Assembly (NCBI RefSeq): GCF_000341285.1
Contig: NW_005178464.1
Location: 1-64,000, forward strand
Reading direction: 5' to 3'
DNA length: 64,000 bases
From: Galdieria sulphuraria
Taxonomy: Eukaryota > Rhodophyta > Bangiophyceae > Galdieriales > Galdieriaceae
Position numbers and translations under genes: made by a program. The notes beneath the pieces were generated by a model. The model saw only the letters and a list, made by a program, of their open reading frames with translations. It did not search any database and was not told the origin of the DNA. Every line of letters begins with the position of its first letter. Within the stretch, counting starts at the first letter, position 1. Below, one piece after another: positions 32,324-43,167 of this stretch.

Positions 32324-33663
32324 TCATTTCATTTCATCCATTTGTCTCTTTTGACGAAGACGTTGTGCCAAATCACTTCGGAACCCTTTCAAATTTTGCA
32401 CAGGCTTATATCTCCAAAACACAGCCAAACCAGAACCAACAAGTGACATCCAAACAACAGATATTGCACAAGGCACTCGTACTCCGTATGCTGCAAAATG
32501 CAAACAAGCCAAGACAAAGCCAAAGGCACTACTCTTCATTGCAGTCTCAATTGCTACTGTACGACATACAACTTCATTATAACCCAAAAAATGAGGCAGA
32601 AAATACCCACAAACTCCACCAATCAAGTGTAATAAGAAAATAGGAATTTGTAAAGATATTCCAGCATTTAGAATCAACTGGTTACATTGAGCCACAGCAG
32701 AACCAACAACCAAACATGTTGCCATAACTCCAATAACGGGAGAAACGGGAAGAATAATATCGACAAACGACTTGAAATACCTATTCAATGCCATACCTAA
32801 TGCAATAGGGATCAATACCACTTGAATGGTTGACCATGCTATTCCAAGTGCATTGACTTGAACAACGGTTCCTAACACAAATTGGGAAAGCAATGGAGTC
32901 ATAATAATAGCTCCTAAAGTGGTTGCCGTTGTCATTATTACCGAAAGAGCTACATTTCCTTTTGCTATATAAGTACATAGATTCGAAGCTTGTCCACCAT
33001 TGACTGAGCCTACCAAAACAAGACCAGCAAGAATATCGGATGGTAACTTGAACAATCGCCCCAAAAGATAAGCTAATAAAGGAACTAGAAAATAGCAACT
33101 ACAAAACTGCAGTATTACTATTCTTTGATATTTACATACTATAGAAATAAAGATGATAGAAATAACTCACCAATACCAGGTCTCTTCCAAATTCGTTTGA
33201 AATCTCGAGGTGATAAGGTTATTCCCATACTGAGCATAAGAACACTCAAAGTGAAAGTGAAATAAGGGGTAGATAGCCAAGTAAACGTCTTTGGTCTCTT
33301 TAGAGCTACCATAGCAACTAATAAAGTCCAGAGTGGAAAGAGGTTGGTCAATAAAGTAGTTGTACTTGTGTAAGTTTTCCAAAGTTTCCCAGTCAAACTT
33401 AAAGATTGAGTAGAACTAACGTTTCCTGAAGACGTTGAATAGGATTCAGACTTGGAAGCTTCACAAAAATAATCAAGATTGCTATTCCTTCCTTTCTTTG
33501 GTTTCAACGGAAGAAGGCAGGATCTTCTCAAGAGACTTTGTCTGTAACGAAGAGCATATTGGTTGTTGTGGTTATGACAATAGACAAAAGAAATAAAACT
33601 AGGCGTTTTGAGTTGTTTTCTTTGCTTCCAACAGGTGTCGATACTTGGCATTCTAGGTTTCAA
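32324..33663 (-). CDS. Plastid-type bile acid:sodium symporter family (BASS) carrier (428 aa)
   Basis: Organellar carboxylate carrier family; plant plastid members move pyruvate or glycolate with Na+ or H+. Exons 33171-33663 and 32324-33117, intron 53 bp. Seen: about 95 N-terminal residues rich in Ser, Lys and Arg, which look like a plastid transit peptide; then nine to ten helices with FTLSVLMLSMGITLS, SVNGGQASNLCTYIAKGN (the BASS unwound-helix region) and CRTVAIETAMKSSAFGFVLA (the second crossover). Ends in a basic amphipathic tail. Substrate cannot be assigned from sequence alone. Convergent with WrbA, gap 91 bp. Confidence 0.88.
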
Positions 33664-33820
33664 AGTGGATTACTTTTTCTGATGAAAGCAAAATTCCTTC
33701 TCTTCTCATACGAGACACTTTGAAGCGTTGGATTCTTTTGAAATGTATAAACGTGACCTTCTCATTCCTTGCTAATAGCCATCATTTACCGAGTCATTGT
33801 GATGATAGTTGATATAAAAA

Positions 33821-35032
33821 ATGTTTTCAAATAGACTTGATATCTTATTTATTCGTAAGTATCTTATAGCGGTTAATCGCTTGAACGTGATGGCATGTTT
33901 CGTTGGTGCTTGGCGTGTCTGGAAAGACCACTTTGTTAACAAGTGTTACTCTTGTAATAAGAAGCGTCTGGAAACGGCAGCTTCTCCCTATTTTAGGAGA
34001 ATATGGATGAACCACAATAAGGTATCGAGGAGAACTTTTCTATCCAAGGCATTGGTTTATACTTCAGTGGGAGGGTTACTAACTACCTCTTTGACAAAGT
34101 TTCCTTTATATTGTGATGCCGAAGTATTCTTTGATATAGATCGTTATGGAGACAAGGAGTTGACAATTAGTACAATCAATCGGTTGAAACAAACTTTGAG
34201 AAATACTTTGAGTAAAAACCTCGACTTACTACCACAATATATACAGTTAGCTTTGCACGACGCCTTGAGTTATTCAAAACAGACCAAAAAAGGAGGTCTA
34301 AATGGAAGTTTGCGATTTGAGATGCAACGTCCAGGCAACGCCTTTTTGTCCTCTTGTTATCAAAGTATAGAAGAGGCTCACCAGAGTTATTCCGATGTTG
34401 GTTATGGCGACTATATTGCATTTGCTGGATCTGTTGCTTTGGATATTGTTGGAGCTCCAAGAGTAAAACTCCAAGTTGGTAGAGAAGATGTTTCTGGTCC
34501 GGATGATGAAAGCCAACTTTCCAGATCCACACAAGATGTTTCATATACTTATGCGTTGGAAAAAGACTTCCAACAGGCTGGCTTAGAAGCAACAAGAAAT
34601 TGCGTTTTGTTCTTAGGAGCTTTGGGTTTTTTATCCGAAGTTTGTGAACAATTCTCCAATTCTAAACAAAAAGGAGAGGAGGAAAGTTCTGATACTTGGG
34701 ATATCTTTGATCAGCCAGAATTCACATATGGTGACATTACACAGAAAGGAAAGAGAACTGTTGCTGTGGGAACACAGGTACGGAAGCTGAAACTTCCTGG
34801 GATCAAGTTTAGCAATCAGTTTCTGAAGAAGCTTGTCAACCAAAAGAATAACAAGCAAACCAATTCGCAGTCTTTCACGCAAGACAAATATTTGGTTTTG
34901 TTGGAAGAGCCTCGCTTCCTAAAATATGTTGAATATTATGCTAAGAATAATCAAAAATTCAGAGGAGACTTTGTAGATGCATATCACGATATTAGTCTTC
35001 TTGGTTCCAGATATGAGACTCTGAAGCAATAA
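33821..35032 (+). CDS. Ascorbate-peroxidase-like thylakoid lumen protein, TL29/APX4 type (403 aa)
   Basis: Class I peroxidase fold that has probably lost peroxidase activity. Seen: a plastid-transit-like N-terminus, then a twin-arginine signal SRRTFLSKAL (Arg 70-71) with a hydrophobic stretch (VYTSVGGLLTTS) and a cut region near LYCDAEVFF, as expected for delivery to the thylakoid lumen by the Tat route. The peroxidase helix reads YIQLALHDALSY: distal His 146 is kept, but the catalytic Arg is Gln and the Trp is Leu. GGLNGSLRFE and GDYIAFAGSVALDIVGAPRVKLQVGRED follow APX closely. The proximal GHTLGRAH motif has no equivalent; the region reads LFLGALGFLSEVCEQ. The C-terminal LLEEPRFLKYVEYYAKN block is again APX-like. 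Single exon. Confidence 0.85.
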   Translation: MFSNRLDILFIRKYLIAVNRLNVMACFVGAWRVWKDHFVNKCYSCNKKRLETAASPYFRRIWMNHNKVSRRTFLSKALVYTSVGGLLTTSLTKFPLYCDAEVFFDIDRYGDKELTISTINRLKQTLRNTLSKNLDLLPQYIQLALHDALSYSKQTKKGGLNGSLRFEMQRPGNAFLSSCYQSIEEAHQSYSDVGYGDYIAFAGSVALDIVGAPRVKLQVGREDVSGPDDESQLSRSTQDVSYTYALEKDFQQAGLEATRNCVLFLGALGFLSEVCEQFSNSKQKGEEESSDTWDIFDQPEFTYGDITQKGKRTVAVGTQVRKLKLPGIKFSNQFLKKLVNQKNNKQTNSQSFTQDKYLVLLEEPRFLKYVEYYAKNNQKFRGDFVDAYHDISLLGSRYETLKQ

Positions 35033-35093
35033 ACAAAGAGTACGTTTTGATTTGAGGAGTCGACGGGCGTCCGACATTTGTTATTAAAATAAG

Positions 35094-35745
35094 ATGGGCA
35101 CAGTGGAGCACAACAGAGAACCTTGTCCGCATAGAATATTGGATGGTAAGTCATATAAAGTATTGAAGCCAACAGCTATTTTTATGTTTTATTAAAGATA
35201 TTGGTGGTGCATATGCGATGGGCTCTATTGGTGGAGCTTTGTGGCATTTCTTTAAAGGTGCTAGAAACTCACCTAAAGGGGCTCGTTTGAGAGGTGCAGT
35301 AGATGCAGTAAAGTTGAGGTCTCCTGTCTTAGGAGGCAACTTTGCTGTTTGGGGTGGTCTCTTCTCCACGTTTGATTGTGCACTGGCTGGTATTCGACAT
35401 AAGGAAGACCCTTGGAATGCTATTATGTCAGGTGCTATTACTGGAGGAGTTCTTGCAGCTAGAAGTGGAGTTGGTGGAGCTACTCGTTCAGCAGCTATTG
35501 GTGGTATTCTTTTAGCACTTATCGAAGGAATGGGTATTCTTTTGACAAGAATGACAGCAGATTTAGGTCCGTCACCGGAAGAAATTGAGAAAATGCAAGC
35601 GGAAATGCAGAGACAACAACAACAAGTGGCAAAAACAATTGGATTAGAGGACAGAGCTTCCAGAAACAACAACATTGCGAAGGATTCAGGATTAGCTAGT
35701 GTTGCAAGTTGGACAGGAGAGGCAACACCTGCAACTCAAAACTGA
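35094..35745 (+). CDS. TIM17: TIM17, mitochondrial inner-membrane translocase subunit (199 aa)
   Basis: Core subunit of TIM23, which imports presequence proteins into the matrix. Exons 35094-35145 and 35198-35745. Seen: [20 protein letters not shown], the Cys and Asp of the TIM17 N-terminus; four Gly-rich membrane segments with [16 protein letters not shown] and [20 protein letters not shown]; and [17 protein letters not shown]. The C-terminal 55 residues form a Gln-rich helix ([11 protein letters not shown]) and a tail longer than yeast Tim17. It starts 61 bp after the TL29-like stop on the same strand. Confidence 0.95.
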
Positions 35746-36107
35746 AGTGTTGAAGCTCAAGTGTTGAACGACTATGAGAAAATGATTCAGAGGCAAAAAG
35801 TTCCTTGATGAACTAATTGAACGTTGTTTATTGTGTATTTGACAAAGACTTTCATCTGTTGACCCTAAGACAAGGTTCTGTGCAGGTTGTTCAACCAAGG
35901 CACTTGAAAAGGTTGTTGTAGCAAAGAATCATAAAATGATGAACAAGTTAAATAACAAAATTTAGATCATTTGTTGTAAGTGACACTTCGCAGTTTCAAC
36001 CAAGTTGTTGGCTTGTATACCATTTCAATATTTCTGGTTACACTTATCAGTTACTATCTGTTGCTTGAACGAATACAACTATACTTATGGTGAGACACAT
36101 ACAGTGC
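35746..36107. other. Convergent 3' region between TIM17 and kinesin-14
   Basis: About 360 bp downstream of both genes. Nothing recognisable apart from AT-rich presumptive 3' untranslated sequence. Confidence 0.5.
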
Positions 36108-38675
36108 TTACATAGTGCATTCTTTTGCAAAGAAACCAGCACAAAGGTCAACTTTGGTGACTCTATGAGCAGTTCCAATTTGACAAGAATTGACTTTTTG
36201 CGCAAAACGCAAAGAGCAAAGAGTTTCCTGGAAACTCTCACAAGTAGGAGAAACATTCACAAACATGAGTGTTTTCGAGTCTCCTCCTAAAGAGTCCTGC
36301 AATAAATACGTCAACTTTGAATTTCTATAAGGTATATGCTTTTCCTTATTTGAAAGGCTCGATATAACGTCTCCAAGCGCCGACAAACTCTTATTGATAT
36401 GCTGCGTTTCTCGAAGACGGTCTCCAGTAGAGCCTGAAGAGTTTAGACGCTCGGAACCTGCCAAATCAATCAGGTTTAAGAGTCCCATGCGTTCTTCTCC
36501 GGTTTCGTTGTTTCTTCCTGATATGTAAAGTCGAAATACGCTGTGACTTCTACTTGATCGTTCGTTACAACGAGTTGCTGCTGTCGATCGGTTTGCCACG
36601 GACTTTTTCAATAGTTTTTCGAGTTGATATGGGGTCGAGATATCTTCCACAGTCAAGCCAACTACATAAGTAGCACCAGTCAATCTATCAATTTTTATAT
36701 CGTAGTTCCGTTCTTTTGAAATAGTATGGTCAGCCAAAAGATCTCGTATTGTTTCATTATATATTTCCAAGAACGAAGCTTTGAGATGAAATTCCCAGTT
36801 CTGTTCATGAAGATATTCTGCAGCAGAAAATATTTTTCTCATACTTTTAGGAATAATTCCAGATTCTCCTTCATTCTCTCCTCCCAACATAGTATATGTT
36901 TTTCCTGAGCCTGTTTGGCCATAGGCAAAGATACAAACTCTATAACCATCGAGTGCACTTTGTACCAACTGGGAAATTTCTTCAAAGATATCTTCCTGAG
37001 TAGACTCGGGACCAAATATCCTATCGAAAGAAAAATTCCATTTCGACAAGTGTTGCTTTGCACTCTTGTTTGTCTCTGAATACTTTTGGGGTGCCACAAC
37101 TTCAACAGAATTGGAGGAAAATATTCTATATTGTGGTTCCAAAGTTGTATTATTACAGGATGTTATAGACGATACCGAAGATGCTGAAGATATTGAGAGT
37201 CTAGAAGCATCACTAGTTACATTATCTACAAACATGCTTTCGATTTCTTTGGAAAGATTAGGCCGAATCCTGCAAAATACTCGGATGTTTCCTTTCAATT
37301 CTTGAACCAGATTGTGCAGATAGCGACGCGTTATTTCATCCTGGCTACATAGCTTGTCTAGTTCTGAAATTTCTTGCTGCTGTAAAGAGATGGACTCTTT
37401 GGTTTGTTCTATTTGTCTTAGTAAGTTATTCTTATTTATGACTTCTTGTTCGATTTCCCTTTCTTTCTGGGAGATAATGGACTGAAGGTCGTTCACTTCT
37501 GTCTGTAGTTTATCCCATTGTTCCTTGTTTCGGTTGGAGATTTGTTGAGATGCTGCTATTTCTCTTTCAAGCTGCTCTATTTTCTCTATGTTATCTTGTA
37601 AGCAGTCATGAAGATAATTGGCCTCCTGTTTGCATTCGTTTAAGTTCATTTCTTCCCGAAACCTTAATCGCTGCATTTCAATTGTCAACGATTCAATTTT
37701 TGAGGAGATGTCTACCAGATTGGCTTTCATAGATCTTTCTTCGTTTAGCAACTGTTCATAGTTCCTTGTTAATGTATTTTTTTCTTTTTCAACGCTTTGA
37801 ATTTCACTATTTATGTGAGATATTCTCTCCCGGTTGGTTTCCAGTCGACCAAGTAACTTGTGTATCTTTGAATATAAGTCTTCAAGGTGCTGCTCATTTT
37901 CTCTCAACTTACGAGCAGACTCTTTCATTTCCTGGTACAATTTTTCGTTGTCGCTTTTGTTCTTTTCGATGCGACTCTCTTGAATTTCGAGTTCATTTTG
38001 TAGCTGCTGCAAATCAAGCTGTATCTTTTCAATGGAGTAGGCTCTATGGTTTCGAGTTTTCTCATGTTGGTGGTGCGTCTGTTTCTCTTGATCTAAACTT
38101 CGTCTTAGAATCTCTATGTCCTTCCTTAAATTATCCATTCTGTACTTTTGCTCGAGCGCCTCACGTTCAAAAAGCTCTGTCTTGCATTTTTGTGAATCCA
38201 AGCTTGCTTTTAGGCATTGAATTTCGACTTTCGCTTCCCTAATAGATTGAGTTAACGCAGTTTCTTCAATTTTCGAACTTTTATAACTCGAACGAGTGGT
38301 TTCAAGGCTAGTTACTACGTCTTGTTTCTTCTCAAGCAGTTTATTCAACTGTTCTGTCAAATGAGCACTATCTCGTTCTTGCTTCCGAAGTTTTTCTTCG
38401 GATATTATACTTTTCTCAAGAGCATCTTTTCTGTTATCTTCTAAGAGACTCAACCGTTTTTCTTGTTCGTCCAAACGACTCCGAAGGTCATCAAGAGACT
38501 CGTTTCCAGGCTTCCTTAAAGCATGCTTTTGTGCACTCTTATAAACGACGGTAGCTCTTGGAGCTACAGGTTTTACCAAAGTCTTTTTATCCGTTGCATT
38601 ATTGGGTAATGAACTCAAAGACTTGAAACTACAGTTTGTCGTAATCGGTCTCCTAGAGGTGAGACTACTTGGCAT
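36108..38675 (-). CDS. Kinesin-14, minus-end-directed C-terminal motor (855 aa)
   Basis: Microtubule motor related to Ncd/Kar3/KIFC1, working in spindle assembly. Seen: a basic N-terminal tail (microtubule- or cargo-binding); a long coiled coil from about 55 to 475; the kinesin-14 neck ELKGNIRVFCRIRP placed before the motor; P-loop FAYGQTGSGKTYTM; switch I NERSSRSHSVF; switch II LIDLAGSER; and the closing block YRNSKLTYLLQDSLGG with KTLMFVNVSP. Neck-before-motor order defines the kinesin-14 class. The motor is followed by a tail of about 20 residues. ATG at 38675; no introns despite the length. Confidence 0.96.
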   Translation of the reverse strand: MPSSLTSRRPITTNCSFKSLSSLPNNATDKKTLVKPVAPRATVVYKSAQKHALRKPGNESLDDLRSRLDEQEKRLSLLEDNRKDALEKSIISEEKLRKQERDSAHLTEQLNKLLEKKQDVVTSLETTRSSYKSSKIEETALTQSIREAKVEIQCLKASLDSQKCKTELFEREALEQKYRMDNLRKDIEILRRSLDQEKQTHHQHEKTRNHRAYSIEKIQLDLQQLQNELEIQESRIEKNKSDNEKLYQEMKESARKLRENEQHLEDLYSKIHKLLGRLETNRERISHINSEIQSVEKEKNTLTRNYEQLLNEERSMKANLVDISSKIESLTIEMQRLRFREEMNLNECKQEANYLHDCLQDNIEKIEQLEREIAASQQISNRNKEQWDKLQTEVNDLQSIISQKEREIEQEVINKNNLLRQIEQTKESISLQQQEISELDKLCSQDEITRRYLHNLVQELKGNIRVFCRIRPNLSKEIESMFVDNVTSDASRLSISSASSVSSITSCNNTTLEPQYRIFSSNSVEVVAPQKYSETNKSAKQHLSKWNFSFDRIFGPESTQEDIFEEISQLVQSALDGYRVCIFAYGQTGSGKTYTMLGGENEGESGIIPKSMRKIFSAAEYLHEQNWEFHLKASFLEIYNETIRDLLADHTISKERNYDIKIDRLTGATYVVGLTVEDISTPYQLEKLLKKSVANRSTAATRCNERSSRSHSVFRLYISGRNNETGEERMGLLNLIDLAGSERLNSSGSTGDRLRETQHINKSLSALGDVISSLSNKEKHIPYRNSKLTYLLQDSLGGDSKTLMFVNVSPTCESFQETLCSLRFAQKVNSCQIGTAHRVTKVDLCAGFFAKECTM

Positions 38676-39319
38676 TTTTTAAATTTTAAAAAGGAAAAAG
38701 AGTGCTTGGCTATGGCGGGCCATCAAACTTACCCAAGAACAAATTATGTCCAATCATTGAGAAAACGCCACGTCACATTGCTGGGGCAATAAAATGATCG
38801 AGTCCAATATTATCCTCAAATAGAAATCGTCCCAAAGCGAAACGTCAGAATCGCTACAGAATAAACGGAACGATCGAAGAAAATTGCAAAACCACCACGT
38901 CCAAACGAAAGCAAACAATGGAGTGCACGGTCATTACAACTCTACAGACTATTTCTGGAAACAAATAGAAGTTGTTCCATTTGTCAAACTACAGGAATTC
39001 CCCGGTCGCCTTTTAAGAGGAATTTTAGAACTTGGACAGCAGAACTAGAGCCAACACGCTAGTTTTTTACAGACTGCAAGTCCTTCTAAACAGCCTGTGG
39101 AACCAGAGGTGCTTTGTTGCCCTATTTGTTCCTATCACTAGGCTAACAGAAACCGATATAATCAATGACGAAAGCTTTTTATAAACGTGCTTCAGTGACA
39201 GGTTAGAACAACTTTGAAGTATTTCTTATATTGTCTAAAAGAACTACTTAGGAAACAACAGTTATCGAGGTAGTAAAGACTCAAACCGGTTCGACAGTTT
39301 CCTTAAGTTGGAAGCCTTT
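38676..39319. promoter_or_regulatory. Divergent intergenic region, kinesin-14 / NADPH oxidase
   Basis: About 640 bp. CCACGTCA (38768-38775), an ACGT-core element, lies about 95 bp upstream of the kinesin start, next to CCAAT at 38750-38754. No coding region supported. Confidence 0.45.
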
Positions 39320-41609
39320 ATGGTGAATAATGGAATGCTATGGACTCTACTGCTATTTATCGCTTGTATGGATATCATTGGTTTTCTTGCCGGTGTATTT
39401 AATATGATTACGGCAACACAACAGCACATCATCACGATCCCTTTCTTGGAAAGATCCTTACCTGTAGCAAAGGGAGCTGGTAGAGTAATAAGTATCAATG
39501 CCGCTCTCTTACTTTTAACGGGATGCAAAGCAACTATTACGTGGCTACGATCGACTTTTGTTTCTTGTCTATTACCCATTGACAAACTTATGCCATTTCT
39601 TCATATTCGTCTCTACCTTATCATAGCCTTTTGTGCAGCTCTGCATGCCATAACCCAATATGTCAACTATATTACAGGCTCCTTTCCTTGGGTGGTAAGT
39701 TGTTTCTCTATGAATATGACTTGTCTCTTCTAACGCCAATCATTTCCTAATGTAATGATAGTTTGGTTTATGGACTTATCATTTCCCAGACCCCACAGTT
39801 CAACTCTTGATAACTGGTACCTTGCTAGTTATTTTAATGACAGCCATAGCAGTTACTGCAGGACCATGGATTCGTCGCTCTGTGAATAGAGGCTACAATA
39901 TTTTTTGGACTGTACATATAGTTGGCTTTTCTTGTGTTTATCCGTTGTTGATTCTTCACGGTGTACTCTTAGGCACTCCAGACACGTGGAAATATATTCT
40001 CGGACCTTTGGTTCTTTATGTCATAGACGTCTTATATCGTGCAAGAGCTGTGAGCTTTAAAGGTCTATCTGTCGTTTGTTGGTTGAATCCATCTTCTGAA
40101 GGAGTTACGGAATTGGTGATGAAACGACCATTTGCTTACAAAGCAGGTCAGTACGTGCAGATTAGAATTCCCGTCGTGTCTCGATGGGAATATCATCCTT
40201 TGTCAATTGCGAGTGCTCCTCACGAGGAATATCTTAGAATATTTATCAAATCTTCCGGTGATTGGAGCTCCCTTGTTTACAAAGTCTCGGAAGAATTGCA
40301 AAGTGACTCGTTTGCCTTTTCCGACGCTGCTTCCCAAGTTGATGCTCGGGGTTTCACTATTGTTAATGTGAGAGGTCCTTTTGGAGCACCTACAGAACAT
40401 GTCAAAGACTTTTCCAAAGTCGTCTTAGTCGGTACTGGAATAGGAGCTACTCCCTTTTCTAGTGTTGTACGGGAATATCTTCACGCAAATAGTAAAGAAG
40501 ATCAAGCTGCTAAAAGAGTTCATCAAACAGTTTTAAACTTATCCCAGTTAGAGAAGCCAAGCAGTGCTTTGGTAAAAGATACAAAGGATCATAATAATAA
40601 TTCTCCTTCGCTGAGAAAAGTGGAAACTCTGTTACCGTCGTTTTTTATGAATATGACTCAATTGGCTTATCGAGGTATTGTTGATCCATTTTTAGTGTTT
40701 TTCAAAAGAACTTCTATAAGCTTTAAGAGTGAAAATGCCTGTGCATGCGCGTTTTTGGGTTTTTTCCATAGCTTATCTTTGAACTTTATGGTATTATGGA
40801 TGATGATGATTGCAGGGAGCATTCGTGTGGCATTTGTCTTGTTTGGTTATCATGGTCAATATTCCTCAGCTATTTGGGGTCTTGTAGTCAGTGTTATCAT
40901 TCTATTCGTCTTCGGTTTTTCTCTATTTATTGCTATTCGTTCTCTTGGTTGGAAATATTGGAAGACAGCAATTGGAGTTTTGGATTCTCTGGCATTCTTC
41001 ATTGGACTTGCTTTATTCATTTGTGTATTTGTTTGCATTGCTAGCTGGGGTACCAAGAGCGTTTGGACTATAGAGAAAGTTTTAAACTACTTGACGTTCT
41101 ATTGTTTGATTCCAGTCGTTGGAATTCGTGCATTGCTACTTATTGTCAATGGATGTGGAGGATTCAAATGGAAACGGTCAGCCAAAAGTAACTTGAAAAC
41201 GGAATGTTCAAAGTCACTCCATTTCATTTGGGTGAGCAGAACAGTTCATGGTTTTCACTGGTTCTTTCGAGACTTTGAACGAATAGTTTCGGAAGGCAGT
41301 AGTGTACAAGTACAAATGGATATCTTTGTGACCGGAGTGACAAGTGACATTACTCTGCCTGAAAACTCATCCAAGATTCGCTATCACATCGGAAGACCAC
41401 AATGGGATAGTTTATTTTCCAGTATGTTTGAGAGTGAAGAGTTTATTCGGGATCAAGAGCCAGTTGGTGTATTCTTTTGCGGTGCTCCAGCAGTCGGTCG
41501 AATAGTTAAAGCTGCAGCCAATGAGGCCTCGCTTCAGGCAGCAAGACGACAATATGTAACTGGTAATCGATGCTTTCCTAAAATAATTTTCCACAAGGAA
41601 TATTTTTAA
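39320..41609 (+). CDS. NADPH oxidase / ferric reductase family, red-algal type with inserted helices
   Basis: Transmembrane flavocytochrome that moves electrons from NADPH through FAD and two hemes across a membrane to O2 or Fe(III). Exons 39320-39694 (approximate end) and from about 39762 to 41609. Seen: two bis-His heme pairs, each His-13 residues-His (HIRLYLI...LHAITQ and VHIVGFS...ILHG); FAD motif HPLSIASAP; NADPH loop VLVGTGIGATPFSS; and the terminal VGVFFCGAPAVGRI. Between the nucleotide loop and the terminal motif, about 40640-41200, lies a block with roughly four extra hydrophobic helices. I recall this insertion as a hallmark of red algal Rboh-type oxidases. No EF-hands are present, so Ca2+ control by that route is unlikely. 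The frame is open to 39308; first ATG 39320. Confidence 0.88.
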
Positions 41610-41668
41610 ACAAGAGCAAACCCGCTGTGATGGATACAAATTCTCCAGAGCAGGAAATGATAAATAGT

Positions 41669-43009
41669 TCAAAGTTCCTCATGATTCCTTGTTATTTGTT
41701 CCAAACCTATTTGGAATGTCGAAAATAACTCCTTCACCTTTGTTTTTTGTGTAGTTGTGAGTATTCGAGGAAATTGAACGTTGACTGTTAAAAGCAAGTC
41801 TCCAAAGTCTTTTCCTTGATGTCGCGGCATACCTTTGCCAGCTACTTTCAAAACTTGACCAGGAAATATTACATTTTCTTCATATATATTGACATTTCTT
41901 CCATCCAAATGAGTAATATTTCGGCTCAATCCTGTCAAAGCTTCCAATAATGTAATATTGAGCGTTCCCCACAAGTCATCTTGACGACGTTCAAAAACTT
42001 CATGTTTTGCCAGTCGAACTTCAAAAATCACGTGGCCAGGCTTAAAGCCGGCAACTTCATCACCTTCATGTTCAAACACAATAGTATCTCCTTCCGACAT
42101 TCCTTTCTCTATTTCTATTGTAAGATAACGTTCTGCTTTCTCGTACTGTCCATGAGGACAACTTTTACAAGGTTTCTCAACTATCTTTCCAGAACCTCCA
42201 CACTCTGTACAAATACTTTGTATTTGTTGAATAAAACCAGGTCCCAGGCGACGAGTTGTAACTTTGTGTCCCTTCCCGTTGCAAGAGCTACAAACACTTT
42301 CGCACTCTGCCCATTTCGAACACATGACTTGTTTTTGATGCAATACTTCTCGAAAACTACCTTTATACAACTCTTCCAAACTCACATACAACGGTATCCT
42401 GATATCAGAAGCTCGAAGTTCTTCACCTCCTGAAAAATAGAAAGTAAATAAAAATATCACCATTCATATGAATAGCAGTTTACNACCTCGCTCCTTTCGT
42501 CTTCCGGATCCTCCAAAGTCAAAATGAAAACCACCAAAATTCATGGGAAAGGCTTCAAAAGGATCGAAGAAATCCTCCTCTGCGAAACCTTTCTTCAATC
42601 CTTCTTCGCCATAGGCATCATACCTTCTTCGTTTTCCGGGGTCGGATAAAATTTCATATGCTGTTGTGCGTCAGAGAAGCTAATAACAGGATCGCTCAAA
42701 CACGAAAAACATACCGTTGGCCACTTCAACAAATCGCTTATGTGCTTCTTCATCACCAGGATTTTTATCAGGATGATATTTTAACGATAGTTTTCTATAA
42801 GCCTGATGTAACAAGGTACTCAGATTGCTCTTCCTTTCATATTCAGTCTCTTAAAAACTCACTCTCTTGATTGTTGAAGTTTCCGCATCGCGAGAAACTC
42901 CCAAAATTTCGTAGTAGTTTTTGTCACCGTATACTCCTTTACTTTTCAAACATAAAAAGAGAGCAACTAGAACAAGGAAGACTTTATAGCCAAGCCACCA
43001 ACGATACAT
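41669..43009 (-). CDS. ER-lumenal J-protein (ERdj3/Scj1-like)
   Basis: Hsp40 partner of BiP in the ER lumen. About four exons; introns near 42440-42490, 42660-42710 and 42805-42866. Signal peptide from [20 protein letters not shown] to about [13 protein letters not shown] domain with YHPDKNPGD; Gly/Phe region ([13 protein letters not shown]); zinc module with a degenerate first repeat (CSKWAEC), then [16 protein letters not shown] and CKSCPHGQ; then substrate-binding beta domains with [14 protein letters not shown]. No KDEL-type end: it finishes ITRNHEEL, which might act weakly. The start is the ATG at 43009; the frame is open to 43075. One ambiguous base (N) falls at 42484 in a splice donor region. 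Divergent from BiP, 158 bp apart. Confidence 0.88.
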
Positions 43010-43167
43010 TAGTGTCTGTAGCAAAACAGACTTGAAACATTCGGCTACGCTCCACCGCAATTCAATCCAAATCAATCAATCCAGTTTGAAAATCGCAATT
43101 CAAAAAGCGGAATAGGCTGTTAAGTCATAATCGATTTTTGAGGATCCGTAGAAGTTTTGATTGTAGG
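43010..43167. promoter_or_regulatory. Shared promoter of the ER J-protein and BiP
   Basis: The 158 bp between divergent ATGs must hold both promoters. No canonical CCAAT-N9-CCACG ER-stress element was found by eye, although CCACC and several CAATC-type repeats occur near 43050-43080. Confidence 0.6.

Noticed and set aside
34176-34595. Antisense 139-residue frame inside the TL29-like gene
   Set aside because: It is a shadow of a well-supported sense gene, begins internally and has no domain signature.
38750-38775. CCAAT followed by CCACG upstream of kinesin-14, resembling an ER stress element
   Set aside because: The spacing is 13 bp, not the required 9, and the gene has no ER role.
43010-43167. 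GAA and TTC triplets in the BiP promoter as a heat-shock element
   Set aside because: GAA and TTC near 43030 are separated by three bases, not two, and no third unit follows.
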